Positions 1 through 9,372 of a DNA stretch of 64,000 nucleotides are shown in pieces. The DNA is from Hoeflea ulvae. GTDB taxonomy: Bacteria; Pseudomonadota; Alphaproteobacteria; Rhizobiales; Rhizobiaceae. Every line of letters begins with the position of its first letter. Positions within the stretch are counted from its first letter, which is position 1. The position numbers and the translations under genes are program-made. The notes under the pieces were generated by a model. The model saw only the letters and a program-made list of their open reading frames with translations. It was not told the origin of the DNA and made no database searches. The stretch covers positions 1,371,501 to 1,435,500 of the forward strand of contig NZ_JAOVZQ010000001.1 in the NCBI RefSeq assembly GCF_026619435.1, given 5' to 3'.

Positions 1-214
1 GGTTGTAGTCGAGAAGGATGCAGTCGGGCATCTCCTTTTCCAGGACCTGCACCAGGGTGGCGCTGTCGCCCGCCTCCATCGTCCGGATGTGTTCCTGCTT
101 GAGCAATGAAGCAAGATGTCCGCAATAGAGCTTGTCATCATCGACGATGCAGACCGACCGGCCATTGAGCGTTATGGCTGAGCTTCGCAGTTCTTGATCA
201 TAGGCCACATTCAT
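1..214 (-). CDS. Response regulator receiver-domain protein (5' part only, runs off window)
   Basis: Reading the minus strand from an ATG at 214, the frame stays open to the window edge (71 codons). It shows a receiver-domain start: a short N-terminal tail, a beta strand with an acidic triplet (VCIVDDDK, about residues 21-28), and a second strand ending CILLDYN whose Asp is the expected phosphoacceptor. It lies 67 bp downstream of the GGDEF gene on the same strand, so the two are probably cotranscribed signalling proteins. The output domain, if any, lies outside the window, so a two-component or c-di-GMP role cannot be decided. Confidence 0.7.
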   Translation of the reverse strand, partial: MNVAYDQELRSSAITLNGRSVCIVDDDKLYCGHLASLLKQEHIRTMEAGDSATLVQVLEKEMPDCILLDYN

Positions 215-281
215 TTTTATAATCCAATCCTGTGGATCAGGAAACCCGGGAGGAAAACATCGGTGGGCGTCCTGATCTCAA

Positions 282-1643
282 TCAACTGTCGCCCTCTTCC
301 GCGGCGTCATCGAGGGAGGCGGCCAGTTCGTCATTTTCGGCAATGACCACCTGGTCACGGCCATTGCTCTTGGCCAGGTACAGCGCCTTGTCTGCCTGGG
401 CAAAAAGCGTGGCGCTGTCGCCATTGGCAGCGCTGCCGGCAACGCCGATGCTCACGGTCAGCGAGAACTGTTCGTCCTGGCCATCAAAGACCATTTTCGC
501 AAAGTGCTTGCGGAAATTTTCCATCACTTCGAAGATTGTCTCGGGCGAGGTGTCGAGCAGCAGCACCGCGAATTCCTCGCCGCCATAGCGTCCGACGACA
601 TCTGACTGCCGGACCCAGCCAACCAGGGCGCGCGCCAGAATCGAAAGGACCTTGTCGCCGACCGGATGTCCCCAGGTGTCATTGACCTTCTTGAAATGGT
701 CGACATCGATCATGGCGATGCAGAATTGCAGTTGCGTGCGCCTGGACCGGGCCATCTCCTGTCCGACCCGCTCCTTGAAGCGCCGGTGGTTGAGCAAACC
801 GGTCAGGCCGTCGCGCTCGATCAGGTTGCGCATGATGCGGGCCCGCTGCACGCGCAGGCGGATCAGCGTGACCAGTGCATCGAGATCCGCCCGTTTCGAG
901 ATGAAATCATCGCCGCCGAAGTGCCGCGCCTTCATCTGCACCTGCTTGTCCTCCTCGGACGACAGGAAAACGATCGGGATTGAGAGATGATTCTGGTGCT
1001 GGCGAATGATCTTGGCGATCTCGATGCCGTTTGTGCCGGGCATCTGGAGATCCATGATGATCAGATCGAAAAAGGAGCGCTCGATCGTCGCGATGATCTC
1101 GAGCGGATCATTGAGGATCGCCACTGTCATGCCATTGGCGCGCAGCATCTCTGCATAAACCGCGGATGCCAGCGGGTCGTCATCGACCAGCAGGATCGAT
1201 GCCGGCTGGGTGGTGACCTGGCCGCCAAGATATTCCAGCCAGTTGATGAACTCGGCCTGGTCGATCGGTGCGCGCATCACTGTATTGACATTTGATTGCG
1301 CGCATTTGGCCCGGAACGCGAAGGATGTTTCGGACGAAATCATGATCTTGGGCGGGGTCTCGCCAAGGTCGCGGCAGATGTCGAAGGCATCGGGAAGCGA
1401 GCCGTCGATCACCACAATCGTGCCGGTGCTGGTCTCGTCGACCAGGCTGAGCTGCGAGCGGGCTGTGACGGTCCTGGCTTCATAGCTCATAGGCGCCAGG
1501 ATCAGGGCCACGGCATCAAGAAATTCTCCACCGCCAATGACATGCACGGATGGCTGCGATGCATTGCTGAATACGGTCTCGACCGGCGCCGCAGGGGCGT
1601 CCTCGAAACCGATCTCGGGAGATATGGCATTCAACATATTCAT
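282..1643 (-). CDS. Diguanylate cyclase response regulator (REC-like, REC, GGDEF)
   Basis: The product (453 aa from the ATG at 1643) should make cyclic di-GMP from GTP in the cytoplasm under phosphorelay control. A degenerate receiver-like region (about 30-140) is followed by a good receiver domain (about 149-265) with the acidic triplet D154-D156, phosphoacceptor D198 and K250. A C-terminal GGDEF domain carries an intact GGEEF active site (354-358) and an RxxD product-inhibition I-site (RQSD, 345-348). The frame extends upstream to a TTG at 1721, but the ATG at 1643 has a GAGAGA ribosome site. Neighbouring LapG/type I secretion genes suggest control of surface adhesion, which is inference. 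Confidence 0.9.
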   Translation of the reverse strand: MNMLNAISPEIGFEDAPAAPVETVFSNASQPSVHVIGGGEFLDAVALILAPMSYEARTVTARSQLSLVDETSTGTIVVIDGSLPDAFDICRDLGETPPKIMISSETSFAFRAKCAQSNVNTVMRAPIDQAEFINWLEYLGGQVTTQPASILLVDDDPLASAVYAEMLRANGMTVAILNDPLEIIATIERSFFDLIIMDLQMPGTNGIEIAKIIRQHQNHLSIPIVFLSSEEDKQVQMKARHFGGDDFISKRADLDALVTLIRLRVQRARIMRNLIERDGLTGLLNHRRFKERVGQEMARSRRTQLQFCIAMIDVDHFKKVNDTWGHPVGDKVLSILARALVGWVRQSDVVGRYGGEEFAVLLLDTSPETIFEVMENFRKHFAKMVFDGQDEQFSLTVSIGVAGSAANGDSATLFAQADKALYLAKSNGRDQVVIAENDELAASLDDAAEEGDS

Positions 1644-2389
1644 ATATCTCTCGGGTTCATGAGGGCGAAGTAAAAAATAAAAATCCTGATGTGCAGGTAT
1701 GAGATCGGGTTCAGAAATCAAGCTTGGTTGTTGATGATTTACTGCTTGATATTGTGAGTTTCCGGATCATGATTTAGGAATCCTTACAGGTGCTCATTTT
1801 ATATATTCGAGTTGACGCAATCTGCAGACGAGATTGTGAAATCTTTACATAATACTAATATGAAATTGCCATTAAGCGTTCCTTAAATGGCCAGTCTCGA
1901 TTCTAATACATGATTTTTCGGTGAGAGCGCCGCTCGAGAGGCCCGTCCGGGTCAAGAGTTTTCGGACATCTCCACGTGAATTCGGGCCGCCCTGCCGCCC
2001 CTGCGGGCTTTCCGTCTCGCGCAGAGCAGTTTTACCGGATCGGAAATGCCCTGCTGCCGTCCTCGCCAGCAACGGAGGCAGACGTGTCGTCTGTCAGAAA
2101 TTGAAACAGTTGTTCGCTTCGCGCGAGCCTTTGCCGCCATCGGCCAGCTCCATTTTCTTCACCTCAAGCTGTGTGCCCGTTCGGGCAAGATGGCGCAGAT
2201 TAAATCCGGCGGGGCAGGAGATGTTCGCATGTGACGGATTTGTACTTCAAGCATGAAATTTGGCTAAATAATTGATTGGGTGACCAAATTGGCGCTGGCA
2301 GATGTGGAAAAGACTCGCGCGGCCGGTTGTAACCCTTTATAAGGCACGTTGCTGTAGACCATGGGTTGTTGAACGGGGTGGGGAAAACA
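1644..2389. other. Long intergenic region with divergent promoters; no convincing gene
   Basis: This 746-bp stretch separates the GGDEF gene (minus) from the secretion operon (plus). Its short open frames on both strands have no recognisable domain and no good ribosome sites. Positions 1730-1930 and 2230-2345 are AT-rich and likely hold the two promoters. A GC-rich block at 1975-2110 can fold: GGGC-TTTCCG at 2005-2014 pairs with CGGAAA-T-GCCC at 2041-2051. I could not match that block to a known RNA family. Confidence 0.5.
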
Positions 2390-3826
2390 ATGATTAGGTT
2401 CTTATCGAAGTCGGTTTGCTTTCTGGCGGCCGCGACAATGCTCTCTGCGGTTCCTGCCGGGGCCCTGACGTTGAAGGAAGCGGTGAGCGAGGCGCTCAGG
2501 TCGAACCCGGACATTCTTTCGTCCGCGGAAAACCGCGAGGCGGTGGAATTCGAATTGCGCCAGGCCCGCGGTCTCTATCTGCCGACGCTGGATCTCGAAG
2601 CCTCCGCCGGCGGCCGCAAGCTCGACAGTCCCGGCCGTCGCCGGCTCGGCACCGAGGACGACACGCTCAATTCGGCCGATGTCGGCCTGAGCTTCACCCA
2701 GACCCTGTTTGACGGCGGCGCCCGCCGCGCCGAGGTTGAGCGCCAGGCCGCCCGCGTCGACGGCGCCTCCTTCCGCGTCGCCGAGCGCTCCGAGGCGATC
2801 GCGCTCGCCGTGTCGCAGGAATATTTCGAAATCCTGCTGCAGGCCGAGATCGTCGCCGTGGCGCGCAGGAACGCCAATGTGCTCTCGCAGATCGTCAACG
2901 ACATTTCCTCGGGCGTTTCGGGCGGAACACTGACATCGGCCGACCGCACCCAGGGCCGCGAGCGGCTGCTGTCGGCCAAGGCCCGGCTCAAGGAAGCCGA
3001 AGAGGACCTGGCCCAGGCCGAGATCCGCTTCCTGCGGCTGGTCGGCGTCCGGCTCGGCAAGATGACCGCGCCGCCCTCGATCGCAAAGGCGCTGCCGCGC
3101 TCGGTCAATGAGGCCGTTGACATCGCCCGGCGCCAGAGCCCGCGTCTGGCGGCTGCGGCTGCCGATGTCGATGCGGCCGATGCTCTGACGCGCGGCGCCA
3201 AGGCGGCCTATCTGCCGGTGATCTCGTTCGAGGCCAATGCCCGCGTCGGCGAGGACATTGACGGCGCCGAAGGCCGCACCTCCGATCTGGAGGCCAAGGT
3301 GGTGGCGCGCTGGAATCTCTATCGCGGCGGCCGCGACCAGGCTGTCGAGCAGGAGCGGATCCGCCGCGCCGGCCAGAGCCGCCAGGAAAATGTGCTGGCC
3401 CATCGCGAGGTGCAGGAATCGGTGCAGTCGGCCTGGGACAAGCGCAGCAAGCGGGCCCAGCAGGCCTCGATCCTGCGCGAGCAGGTCTCGGCCTCGGGAT
3501 CGCTGGTCTCGTCCTATCGCGACCAGTTCCGCATCGGCGAGCGCTCTTTGCTTGACGTGCTGAGCGCCCAGAACACCCGCTTCAACACCGAGGTTCTGGC
3601 CAAGACCGCGCAATATGCCGCCATCTATGCCGATTACCAGGTTCTGGCGGCGATGGGATCGCTGGTCCGGGCCTTCACGCTTGACACCGTCGCCCAGGCC
3701 GAACCCTATGCCCGCGACGAATTCGAGGTCGTGTCCCAGGAAGCCGAGCCGGTCTATGCCCGCATGCCTTCCCGCCAGGTCAAGGGCGCACCGCTCGACC
3801 TGCTGGCCCCGGTCCGGAAGAACTGA
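2390..3826 (+). CDS. TolC-family outer membrane channel of a type I secretion system
   Basis: The 478-aa product should form the trimeric outer membrane/periplasmic tunnel for type I export. The ATG at 2390, after GTGGGGAAAACA, gives a classic signal peptide (MIRFLSKSV, hydrophobic core, cleavage near VPAGA). An ATG at 2366 in the same frame would spoil it. The mature part starts LTLKEAV and shows two long, Arg/Ala/Gln-rich helical halves typical of the OEP fold, the second including FRIGERSLLDVLSAQNTRF. It is the first gene of an operon with an ABC transporter 41 bp downstream and an HlyD-like adaptor, which fixes the role. The cargo is not in the window. Confidence 0.92.
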   Translation: MIRFLSKSVCFLAAATMLSAVPAGALTLKEAVSEALRSNPDILSSAENREAVEFELRQARGLYLPTLDLEASAGGRKLDSPGRRRLGTEDDTLNSADVGLSFTQTLFDGGARRAEVERQAARVDGASFRVAERSEAIALAVSQEYFEILLQAEIVAVARRNANVLSQIVNDISSGVSGGTLTSADRTQGRERLLSAKARLKEAEEDLAQAEIRFLRLVGVRLGKMTAPPSIAKALPRSVNEAVDIARRQSPRLAAAAADVDAADALTRGAKAAYLPVISFEANARVGEDIDGAEGRTSDLEAKVVARWNLYRGGRDQAVEQERIRRAGQSRQENVLAHREVQESVQSAWDKRSKRAQQASILREQVSASGSLVSSYRDQFRIGERSLLDVLSAQNTRFNTEVLAKTAQYAAIYADYQVLAAMGSLVRAFTLDTVAQAEPYARDEFEVVSQEAEPVYARMPSRQVKGAPLDLLAPVRKN

Positions 3827-3867
3827 TCGTTCGTCAAGATACGGGCAATGGCAGCGAGTACCGCGTA

Positions 3868-6000
3868 ATGAACTTCAATGAGGCCTTCCGGCAAATCAGC
3901 ATCCACTTCGAACGCAGTGGATCGAGCACCGTGCTGTTCTCCGGAATCCCGGACGACCAGATCGACGATCCGGATTTCGAAACCGTTCGCGAAGTCGCAA
4001 ACCGCATCGGGCTTGAGGTCGAGGAGCTGCAGCTTTCCGAACTTTTCGGTGGCAATGCCAATCTCCCGGTTCTGGTCAGGACCCTGAGCGGCGGTTACAT
4101 TTCGGTCTTTTCCGACAATGAGGACGGCACCTATCAGTGCCGGCAATCGACAGGTGACACCGGGCTGGCCAGACTTGATCTGCGCGCCAGGGCCGCGGAT
4201 CTCGATCCCAAGGCGCTGGATTTCAGGCGGCACTATTTCAACAACAGCGAAGAAATCGGCGCGCTCCACGCTGGCAAGATCGAGCGGCAGCACTGGCTCA
4301 AGGCTGCGATCAGTCCCTATTGGCGCTCCTTTGTCCGGGTCGCCTTTGCCGCGCTGTTCATCAATGTTCTCGCGCTGGCCTCGCCGCTGTTCACCATGAA
4401 TGTGTATGACCGGGTCCTGCCCAACGAGGCGATCGCAACGCTGTGGGTGCTCGCCATCGGCATCGGCGTTGCCTTCACATTCGACTTCCTGCTCAAATTC
4501 GCCCGCGCCACGCTGATCGACTACACCGGGCGCAAGATCGACCTGAAGATCGCCTATATCCTGTTTCAGAAGGTCATGAACACCTCGCTGTCGGCGCGAT
4601 CGATGTCGACCGGCGAATATGTCAGCCGGGTGTCGCAATATGAATTCGTGCGGGAGTTCTTCACCTCCAACACCATCGCGACGATGATCGACACCTGTTT
4701 TGTCTTCATCTTCATCGGTGTGATCTATGCAATCGCCGGCATCCTGGCGATCATACCGGCCGTGGCGCTGGTGGCGGTGGTCATCATCGGGCTGGTGGCG
4801 CAGACGCTGATCAGCCGCAAGGTCGCGGCCGCGGCGAATGAAGCTGCGTTGCGCCAGTCGATGCTGGTGGAAACCATCTCCACCACCGAGACCGTCAAGG
4901 GTCTGCGCGCCGAAGGCATCCTGCTCAAGCGCTGGCGTGACCTGACCATCAACAGCTCGGCCACCAACGAACAGATCAAGAGCATCTCGGCGATGGCGGT
5001 CAATGCTACGCAATTTGTCCAGCAGCTGGTCACCGTCGGCATCATCATCGGCGGCACCTATCTGTTTCAGGAAGGCCTGGTGACCACCGGCGCCATCATC
5101 GCCTCAGTGATCCTGGCGGGCCGTGCGGTGAGCCCCCTGGGTCAGCTGGCGATGACGCTGGCGCGCTTCCGCCAGGCAATGCTGTCCCTGCGCATTCTCG
5201 ACAAGATCATGGAGCAGCCCGAAGACACGCCGGAGACGACAGGCTTTGTGAACCGGGTCATCAAACACGGCAGCATCGCCTTTGAAAACGTCCATTTCCG
5301 CTATCCGCAGGCCGATCAGGATGCCCTTGACGGGTTGTCGTTCTCGATCAAGGCAGGCGAAAAGGTCGGCATCATTGGCCGCATCGGCTCCGGCAAGACG
5401 ACCATCGGCAGGCTGATGTCGCGGCTTTACCAGCCGCACGAGGGCAGGGTGATGATCGACGGTATCGACATGCAGCAGTTCCATCCCTCGGAAGTCCGCT
5501 CGGCGGTGGCAGTTGCCGGACAGACCAGCGACCTGTTCACCGGCTCGCTGAAGGACAACCTGCTGATGGGCAATCCGAAGGCCACCGACGAGGACCTGAT
5601 CGAGGTCTCGCGCAAGGTGGGGATCGAATCCTTCATTGTCCGTCATCCGCGCGGCTTCGACATGCCGGTGGGCGAGAACGGCGGCAATCTCTCCGCCGGC
5701 CAGAAACAGTCTGTCGCCATTGCCCGGCTGCTGCTCGCCGACCCCAAGGTGGTGTTTCTGGACGAGCCGTCCGGCGCCATGGATCTTGCCAGTGAACGCC
5801 ATCTGATCAGCTGCCTGCGCCAGGCGATTGCGCCCGAGGTGACCATGGTGCTGTCGACCCATCGCTACAGCATGCTCGACCTGATCGACCGCCTGATCGT
5901 GATCGAGAATGGCAGGCTGATCGCCGATGGTCCCAAGGAACAGGTGATTGCGGCGCTGCAGCGCAAACCGAACGGGGTCTCCAGTGATGCGAACCGCTGA
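3868..6000 (+). CDS. Type I secretion ABC transporter, LapB-like permease/ATPase
   Basis: The 710-aa inner membrane protein powers one-step export through the TolC channel. Its N-terminal ~140 residues resemble the catalytically dead C39-like domain found in exporters of large adhesins and RTX proteins. Several transmembrane segments follow (about 150-430), with the usual MNVYDRVLPN stretch after the first. The ATPase domain has Walker A GRIGSGKTT (near 503), an LSAGQKQ signature, Walker B VVFLDEPS and a switch His in LSTHR. The end overlaps the adaptor start by 14 bp. LapB-type identity rests on the nearby LapG-type protease and overall architecture. Confidence 0.93.
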   Translation: MNFNEAFRQISIHFERSGSSTVLFSGIPDDQIDDPDFETVREVANRIGLEVEELQLSELFGGNANLPVLVRTLSGGYISVFSDNEDGTYQCRQSTGDTGLARLDLRARAADLDPKALDFRRHYFNNSEEIGALHAGKIERQHWLKAAISPYWRSFVRVAFAALFINVLALASPLFTMNVYDRVLPNEAIATLWVLAIGIGVAFTFDFLLKFARATLIDYTGRKIDLKIAYILFQKVMNTSLSARSMSTGEYVSRVSQYEFVREFFTSNTIATMIDTCFVFIFIGVIYAIAGILAIIPAVALVAVVIIGLVAQTLISRKVAAAANEAALRQSMLVETISTTETVKGLRAEGILLKRWRDLTINSSATNEQIKSISAMAVNATQFVQQLVTVGIIIGGTYLFQEGLVTTGAIIASVILAGRAVSPLGQLAMTLARFRQAMLSLRILDKIMEQPEDTPETTGFVNRVIKHGSIAFENVHFRYPQADQDALDGLSFSIKAGEKVGIIGRIGSGKTTIGRLMSRLYQPHEGRVMIDGIDMQQFHPSEVRSAVAVAGQTSDLFTGSLKDNLLMGNPKATDEDLIEVSRKVGIESFIVRHPRGFDMPVGENGGNLSAGQKQSVAIARLLLADPKVVFLDEPSGAMDLASERHLISCLRQAIAPEVTMVLSTHRYSMLDLIDRLIVIENGRLIADGPKEQVIAALQRKPNGVSSDANR

Positions 6001-7279
6001 GTACGACACGCCACCGATCGTGTCTCGTTACATTGTCATCATCTGCCTGTTTGCGGTGATTGCCTTTCTGGTCTGGGCCGCATGGGCCAAGGTGGACGAG
6101 ATTTCCCGCGGCGACGGCAAGGTCATTCCGCTGTCGAAGACGCAGATTGTCCAGTCCAGCGAAGCCGGCGTTGTCCAGGAGATCGCCGTGACCGTGGGCC
6201 AGGTTGTCAAGAAGGGGGATCTGCTGATCCGTCTCGACAGCTCCGGCAATCTGGCGTCGCTTGGGGAATCCCAGGCCCGCTACGATGCGCTGCAGGCCCG
6301 CATTGCCCGGCTGGAGCTGGAAATTGGCGGGCTGTTTGATGCCGATTTCGTCTGTCCGGAGCGGACCCGGCTGGTGTCGGAAACCATATGCGACAATGAA
6401 TCCAACCTGCTGGCGGCCCGGCGCGAGAACTATCTCAACAAGCTGCAGGTGTTGCAGGCGCGGCGGCAGCAGCGCCGCGACGAGATCGGTGAAGCCCGGT
6501 CCAGTATCGAGCAGACCGGGCTGGTGATCCAGGCCATGCTCAACGAGCGCGACAAGATCGCGCCGCTGGTGAAGCGGAAACTTCATCCGGAAATCGATCT
6601 GTTGCGGCTGGATCGCGAGATTGCCCAGCAGAACGGCCAGAAGGAAAATGTCACCCAGAGCCTCAAGCGGCTTGAAAGTGCGCTGCGCGAAGCCGAGCTG
6701 CAGATCCAGGAAGTCGATTCCCAGTTCCGGCAGGAGGCGCGCCGCGAGCTCGGCGACACCCTGGCCGACGCCAGTGTGTTGCAGGCGACCTTGACCGGCG
6801 CAGAAGACCGGGTCCGGCGCACCGACATCATTTCGCCGGTCGACGGCATCGTCAATACCCTGGAGATCAACACGATCGGCGCTTTCCTGCAGCCCGGCTC
6901 GGTGGTGGCCGGCGTGGTGCCGATGACCGATACCTTGCTGGTGGAGGCGCGGATTTCGCCGCGTGACGTGGCCTTCGTCCAGCCCGGACAAAAGGCGCTG
7001 GTCAAGCTGACGGCCTATGATTTCTCGATCTACGGCGGCCTTGACGGCGCGGTTTCCAATATCTCGGCCGACAGCATCGTCAATCCCGAAACGGGCGAGA
7101 CCTATTACCAGGTTCTGGTCCAGACCGGGGATTCGCAACTGGGCAAGGGCACCATCAAGCACGCCATCCGCCCGGGCATGATTGCCTCTGTGGAGATCCT
7201 GACCGGGGAGAAGACGGTGCTGGATTATCTGCTCAAGCCGATCAGCAAGGCGCGTTACGAGGCGCTGACCGAACGGTGA
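5987..7279 (+). CDS. HlyD-family periplasmic adaptor of the type I secretion system
   Basis: The 430-aa membrane-fusion protein should link the ABC exporter to the outer membrane channel. It has a short cytoplasmic N-terminus, one transmembrane helix (VIICLFAVIAFLVWAAWA), a lipoyl-like half motif (KTQIVQSSEAGVVQEIAV), long coiled-coil arms rich in Leu/Arg/Glu (about 100-270), and the second lipoyl/beta-barrel half (SPVDGIVNTLEIN, then LVEARISPRDVAFVQPGQ). The start at 5987 lies inside the 3' end of the ABC gene, which indicates translational coupling. The frame extends upstream to 5948, but that start would lie deeper in the ABC coding sequence. Confidence 0.92.
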   Translation: MRTAEYDTPPIVSRYIVIICLFAVIAFLVWAAWAKVDEISRGDGKVIPLSKTQIVQSSEAGVVQEIAVTVGQVVKKGDLLIRLDSSGNLASLGESQARYDALQARIARLELEIGGLFDADFVCPERTRLVSETICDNESNLLAARRENYLNKLQVLQARRQQRRDEIGEARSSIEQTGLVIQAMLNERDKIAPLVKRKLHPEIDLLRLDREIAQQNGQKENVTQSLKRLESALREAELQIQEVDSQFRQEARRELGDTLADASVLQATLTGAEDRVRRTDIISPVDGIVNTLEINTIGAFLQPGSVVAGVVPMTDTLLVEARISPRDVAFVQPGQKALVKLTAYDFSIYGGLDGAVSNISADSIVNPETGETYYQVLVQTGDSQLGKGTIKHAIRPGMIASVEILTGEKTVLDYLLKPISKARYEALTER

Positions 7280-7344
7280 GCGCGAAGGGTGGGCAAATGA
7301 TGGCCGGGGCGGCGAGAGCCCAGATCTGAAGAGAGCGTCACTGG

Positions 7345-7941
7345 ATGTATGATCCCGATCAACTCAAGCCGCATTTCCGGGCGATCAACACCGACGGCAA
7401 GCGCCGCGGCTTTCGCCTTGAACGCGTGTTCTGGACGGCACTCGAGGATCTGACCGGGGCCGACGGCGTTTCGGTCTCGGACTATGTGGCCCGGCTGCAT
7501 GATGGCAAGACCGGCGACAGCGGCCTGAGCTCGCTGCTGCGCGCCTCGATCATGCGGCGGCTCTTGCTGCAATATGAGGGCCTGCGCGCCCGCATCGGCC
7601 GCTTCAACTCCAGAACCATCATCGCCGCCTGTCCGGTTCCCGCCTTCATCATTTCGGTGGAGAAGAAGATCCTGTTCCAGAACAGCGCATTTCTGATGTA
7701 TCTGCAGACCCGGTTCACCGGCCTCGACAATGTCGCGGCGCTGGGCCAGATCAAGCTGACGCTGGAAATGCCGCTGGCCGATCTGATCGAGCAGATGAAG
7801 GCCGACAGCAGCCGCCCGAAATATACCGGCTTCACCATCGGCTATGGCGAGCGGCTTCTTCGCGGCCGGCTGAGCCTGGCGCTGGCGCCGGACATGGACG
7901 ACCCGCCGGCAGCCATCGCCTTTGTCTCCGGCCCCTCGTAA
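7345..7941 (+). CDS. Ribbon-helix-helix domain protein, possible regulator of the secretion locus
   Basis: The 198-aa product begins with a segment matching the RHH_4-type ribbon-helix-helix pattern (about 20-52: RGFRLERVFWTALEDL, then VSVSDYVARL), a fold used for DNA binding by dimers. The remaining ~140 residues (AACPVPAFIISVEKKILFQN and onward) look like a small alpha/beta sensor domain, perhaps PAS-like, which I cannot name with confidence. It follows the adaptor gene by 65 bp on the same strand and converges on the LapG-like gene. It may regulate this locus. The ribosome site is weak. Confidence 0.7.
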   Translation: MYDPDQLKPHFRAINTDGKRRGFRLERVFWTALEDLTGADGVSVSDYVARLHDGKTGDSGLSSLLRASIMRRLLLQYEGLRARIGRFNSRTIIAACPVPAFIISVEKKILFQNSAFLMYLQTRFTGLDNVAALGQIKLTLEMPLADLIEQMKADSSRPKYTGFTIGYGERLLRGRLSLALAPDMDDPPAAIAFVSGPS

Positions 7942-8041
7942 GGCGAGCGAGCTGCTGCGACCGTTCGGGCGCGAAAAGGATTGCTCTTTTTCCCTGACTT
8001 CAGGACCTGCCCAAGCCGCGCTGTCACCGCCACCTACGGCA

Positions 8042-8070
8042 ATGCCGCGCGTCCTGTGACTGCGCGGCAT
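8042..8070. terminator. Hairpin between convergent genes, possible bidirectional terminator
   Basis: ATGCCGCGC at 8042-8050 pairs with GCGCGGCAT at 8062-8070 around an 11-nt loop, giving a 9-bp GC-rich stem between the plus-strand RHH gene and the minus-strand LapG-like gene. No clear T-run follows on either strand, so factor-independent termination is uncertain. Confidence 0.45.
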
Positions 8071-8113
8071 GGTATGACCGGGGTTGCTTGTCTGGCTGCG
8101 GCGGCGGGCCGGC

Positions 8114-9088
8114 TCAGAAGCCGGCGCCGGGTGCCACCGAGAGGATCTCGCTGAGCGAGGCGAGCTTCTGGTTCTGGCCTGACTTGTAGCCGAACACGTA
8201 ATTGGCGGTTCCGGAGATGGAAAACAGCGGCGCGTAGTCGCGCTTGGCCACGTCGGTTTCCACCGCATCGGTCATGTTGTCGAGAATGTAGCTGTTGCCG
8301 TTCACCGACACCGACAGCACCGCGTGAAACAGCCGCCGGCGGGTGTCCTTGACCACGACGATTTCCATCGAGGAAAGCGGCACGCCGGCGCCGGCCAGCA
8401 GCGCCATCTTCAGGATCGCGTAATCCTCGCAGTCGCCGGCGCCGCGGCGCAGGGTCTCGTTCGGCGTCGACCACTGGTCGAGCCGGCCATGCATCTGCGC
8501 ATCGGTCTCATAGCGGACCAGATGGTTGACCGAGCGCGACACTGCGCGCAGCTGGTCGACGGTGCCCGCGCCCTTGCGGGTCAGCTCGGTGGCCAGCGCG
8601 GCGCATTGATTGACGCAGATGATATCGGGTCCGGCGACAGCGGCCTTGCGGATCAGCGACGAGATCCGCAGCCCGCTCTTGATCTTGCCGAAGCGGATCC
8701 GGTGGGCACCGAACAGCGACAGATCCTTGCGGATGCCGTAATCGACCGAGGCAATCGAGGCGGTGGTCATTGCATCGGCGCCGGGAGTGCCTGTGTTGCC
8801 TGTCAGAACGGCCGCGGTCCGGCCCGGAAAGCCCTTGATCGCGCCAAAGCCGACCCCGGCGGAGCCGAGTGTATAGCCAGCGGAGACAGGGGAGCTGACA
8901 AGCCGCACGGTCGCCGGCTGCGCCGCAGTGTCGAGCTGGGAAATGGCTGCGGGGGTAAAGGCAGATGCCGCATCGAATACAGTCGCCGGACGTTCGAGCA
9001 CCGCTGCATGTACTGCCGTTGCACAAAGAACCTGCAGTGCCAGTGCAACGTTTCTGATCTTGCTTGCTTGTTTTAAGTAACTATACAT
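8114..9088 (-). CDS. Transglutaminase-like periplasmic cysteine protease (LapG type, BTLCP)
   Basis: The 324-aa product has a signal peptide (cleavage near VLCATAVHA) and the BTLCP core. The catalytic triad reads Cys220 (GAGDCEDYA), His255 (LFHAVLSV) and Asp270 (ILDNM), with spacing close to that of Pseudomonas LapG. That family cleaves the N-terminal retention module of a giant type I-secreted adhesin when the c-di-GMP receptor LapD releases it. Convergent placement next to a LapB-like exporter supports the same role. Neither a LapD (HAMP-GGDEF-EAL) nor a LapA-type adhesin is in the window, so the target is unknown. Residues ~35-110 are an Ala/Thr-rich extension before the domain. Confidence 0.85.
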   Translation of the reverse strand: MYSYLKQASKIRNVALALQVLCATAVHAAVLERPATVFDAASAFTPAAISQLDTAAQPATVRLVSSPVSAGYTLGSAGVGFGAIKGFPGRTAAVLTGNTGTPGADAMTTASIASVDYGIRKDLSLFGAHRIRFGKIKSGLRISSLIRKAAVAGPDIICVNQCAALATELTRKGAGTVDQLRAVSRSVNHLVRYETDAQMHGRLDQWSTPNETLRRGAGDCEDYAILKMALLAGAGVPLSSMEIVVVKDTRRRLFHAVLSVSVNGNSYILDNMTDAVETDVAKRDYAPLFSISGTANYVFGYKSGQNQKLASLSEILSVAPGAGF

Positions 9089-9372
9089 TGGCGATAACCT
9101 TCCCCGGTCGTTGAGAAGAAGCTACGCGAATAGTAATAAAATGCCGCAAACAAACATTATTACTGATCTATACATAATTTCGATAAAAATTGAGGTAATT
9201 TTCCGGCTCTCGCCCTGCTGTTCGGCCGCGGCACCGCGGCCCCGCCAATCCGGGAAAAACTGACTCCTTTTTTGCCGGTTCTTATCCGCACCGTTTCGCG
9301 CCGGCGCAGAAAATTGAAATGGATTGCTTTGCACCCGGAAAAATGGTTACCTCGTTTTCGAGGAGAAGGTAT

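Noticed and set aside
1950..2110. Possible c-di-GMP (GEMM-I) riboswitch on the minus strand, from a GACGGAAAGCCC stretch
   Set aside because: It only loosely resembles the GEMM core GACGCAAAGCC; the matching GGGCAAA segment and tetraloop-receptor layout are missing.
1921..2256. Possible 111-aa gene between the GGDEF and TolC genes
   Set aside because: Competing frames on both strands, no domain, no convincing ribosome site.
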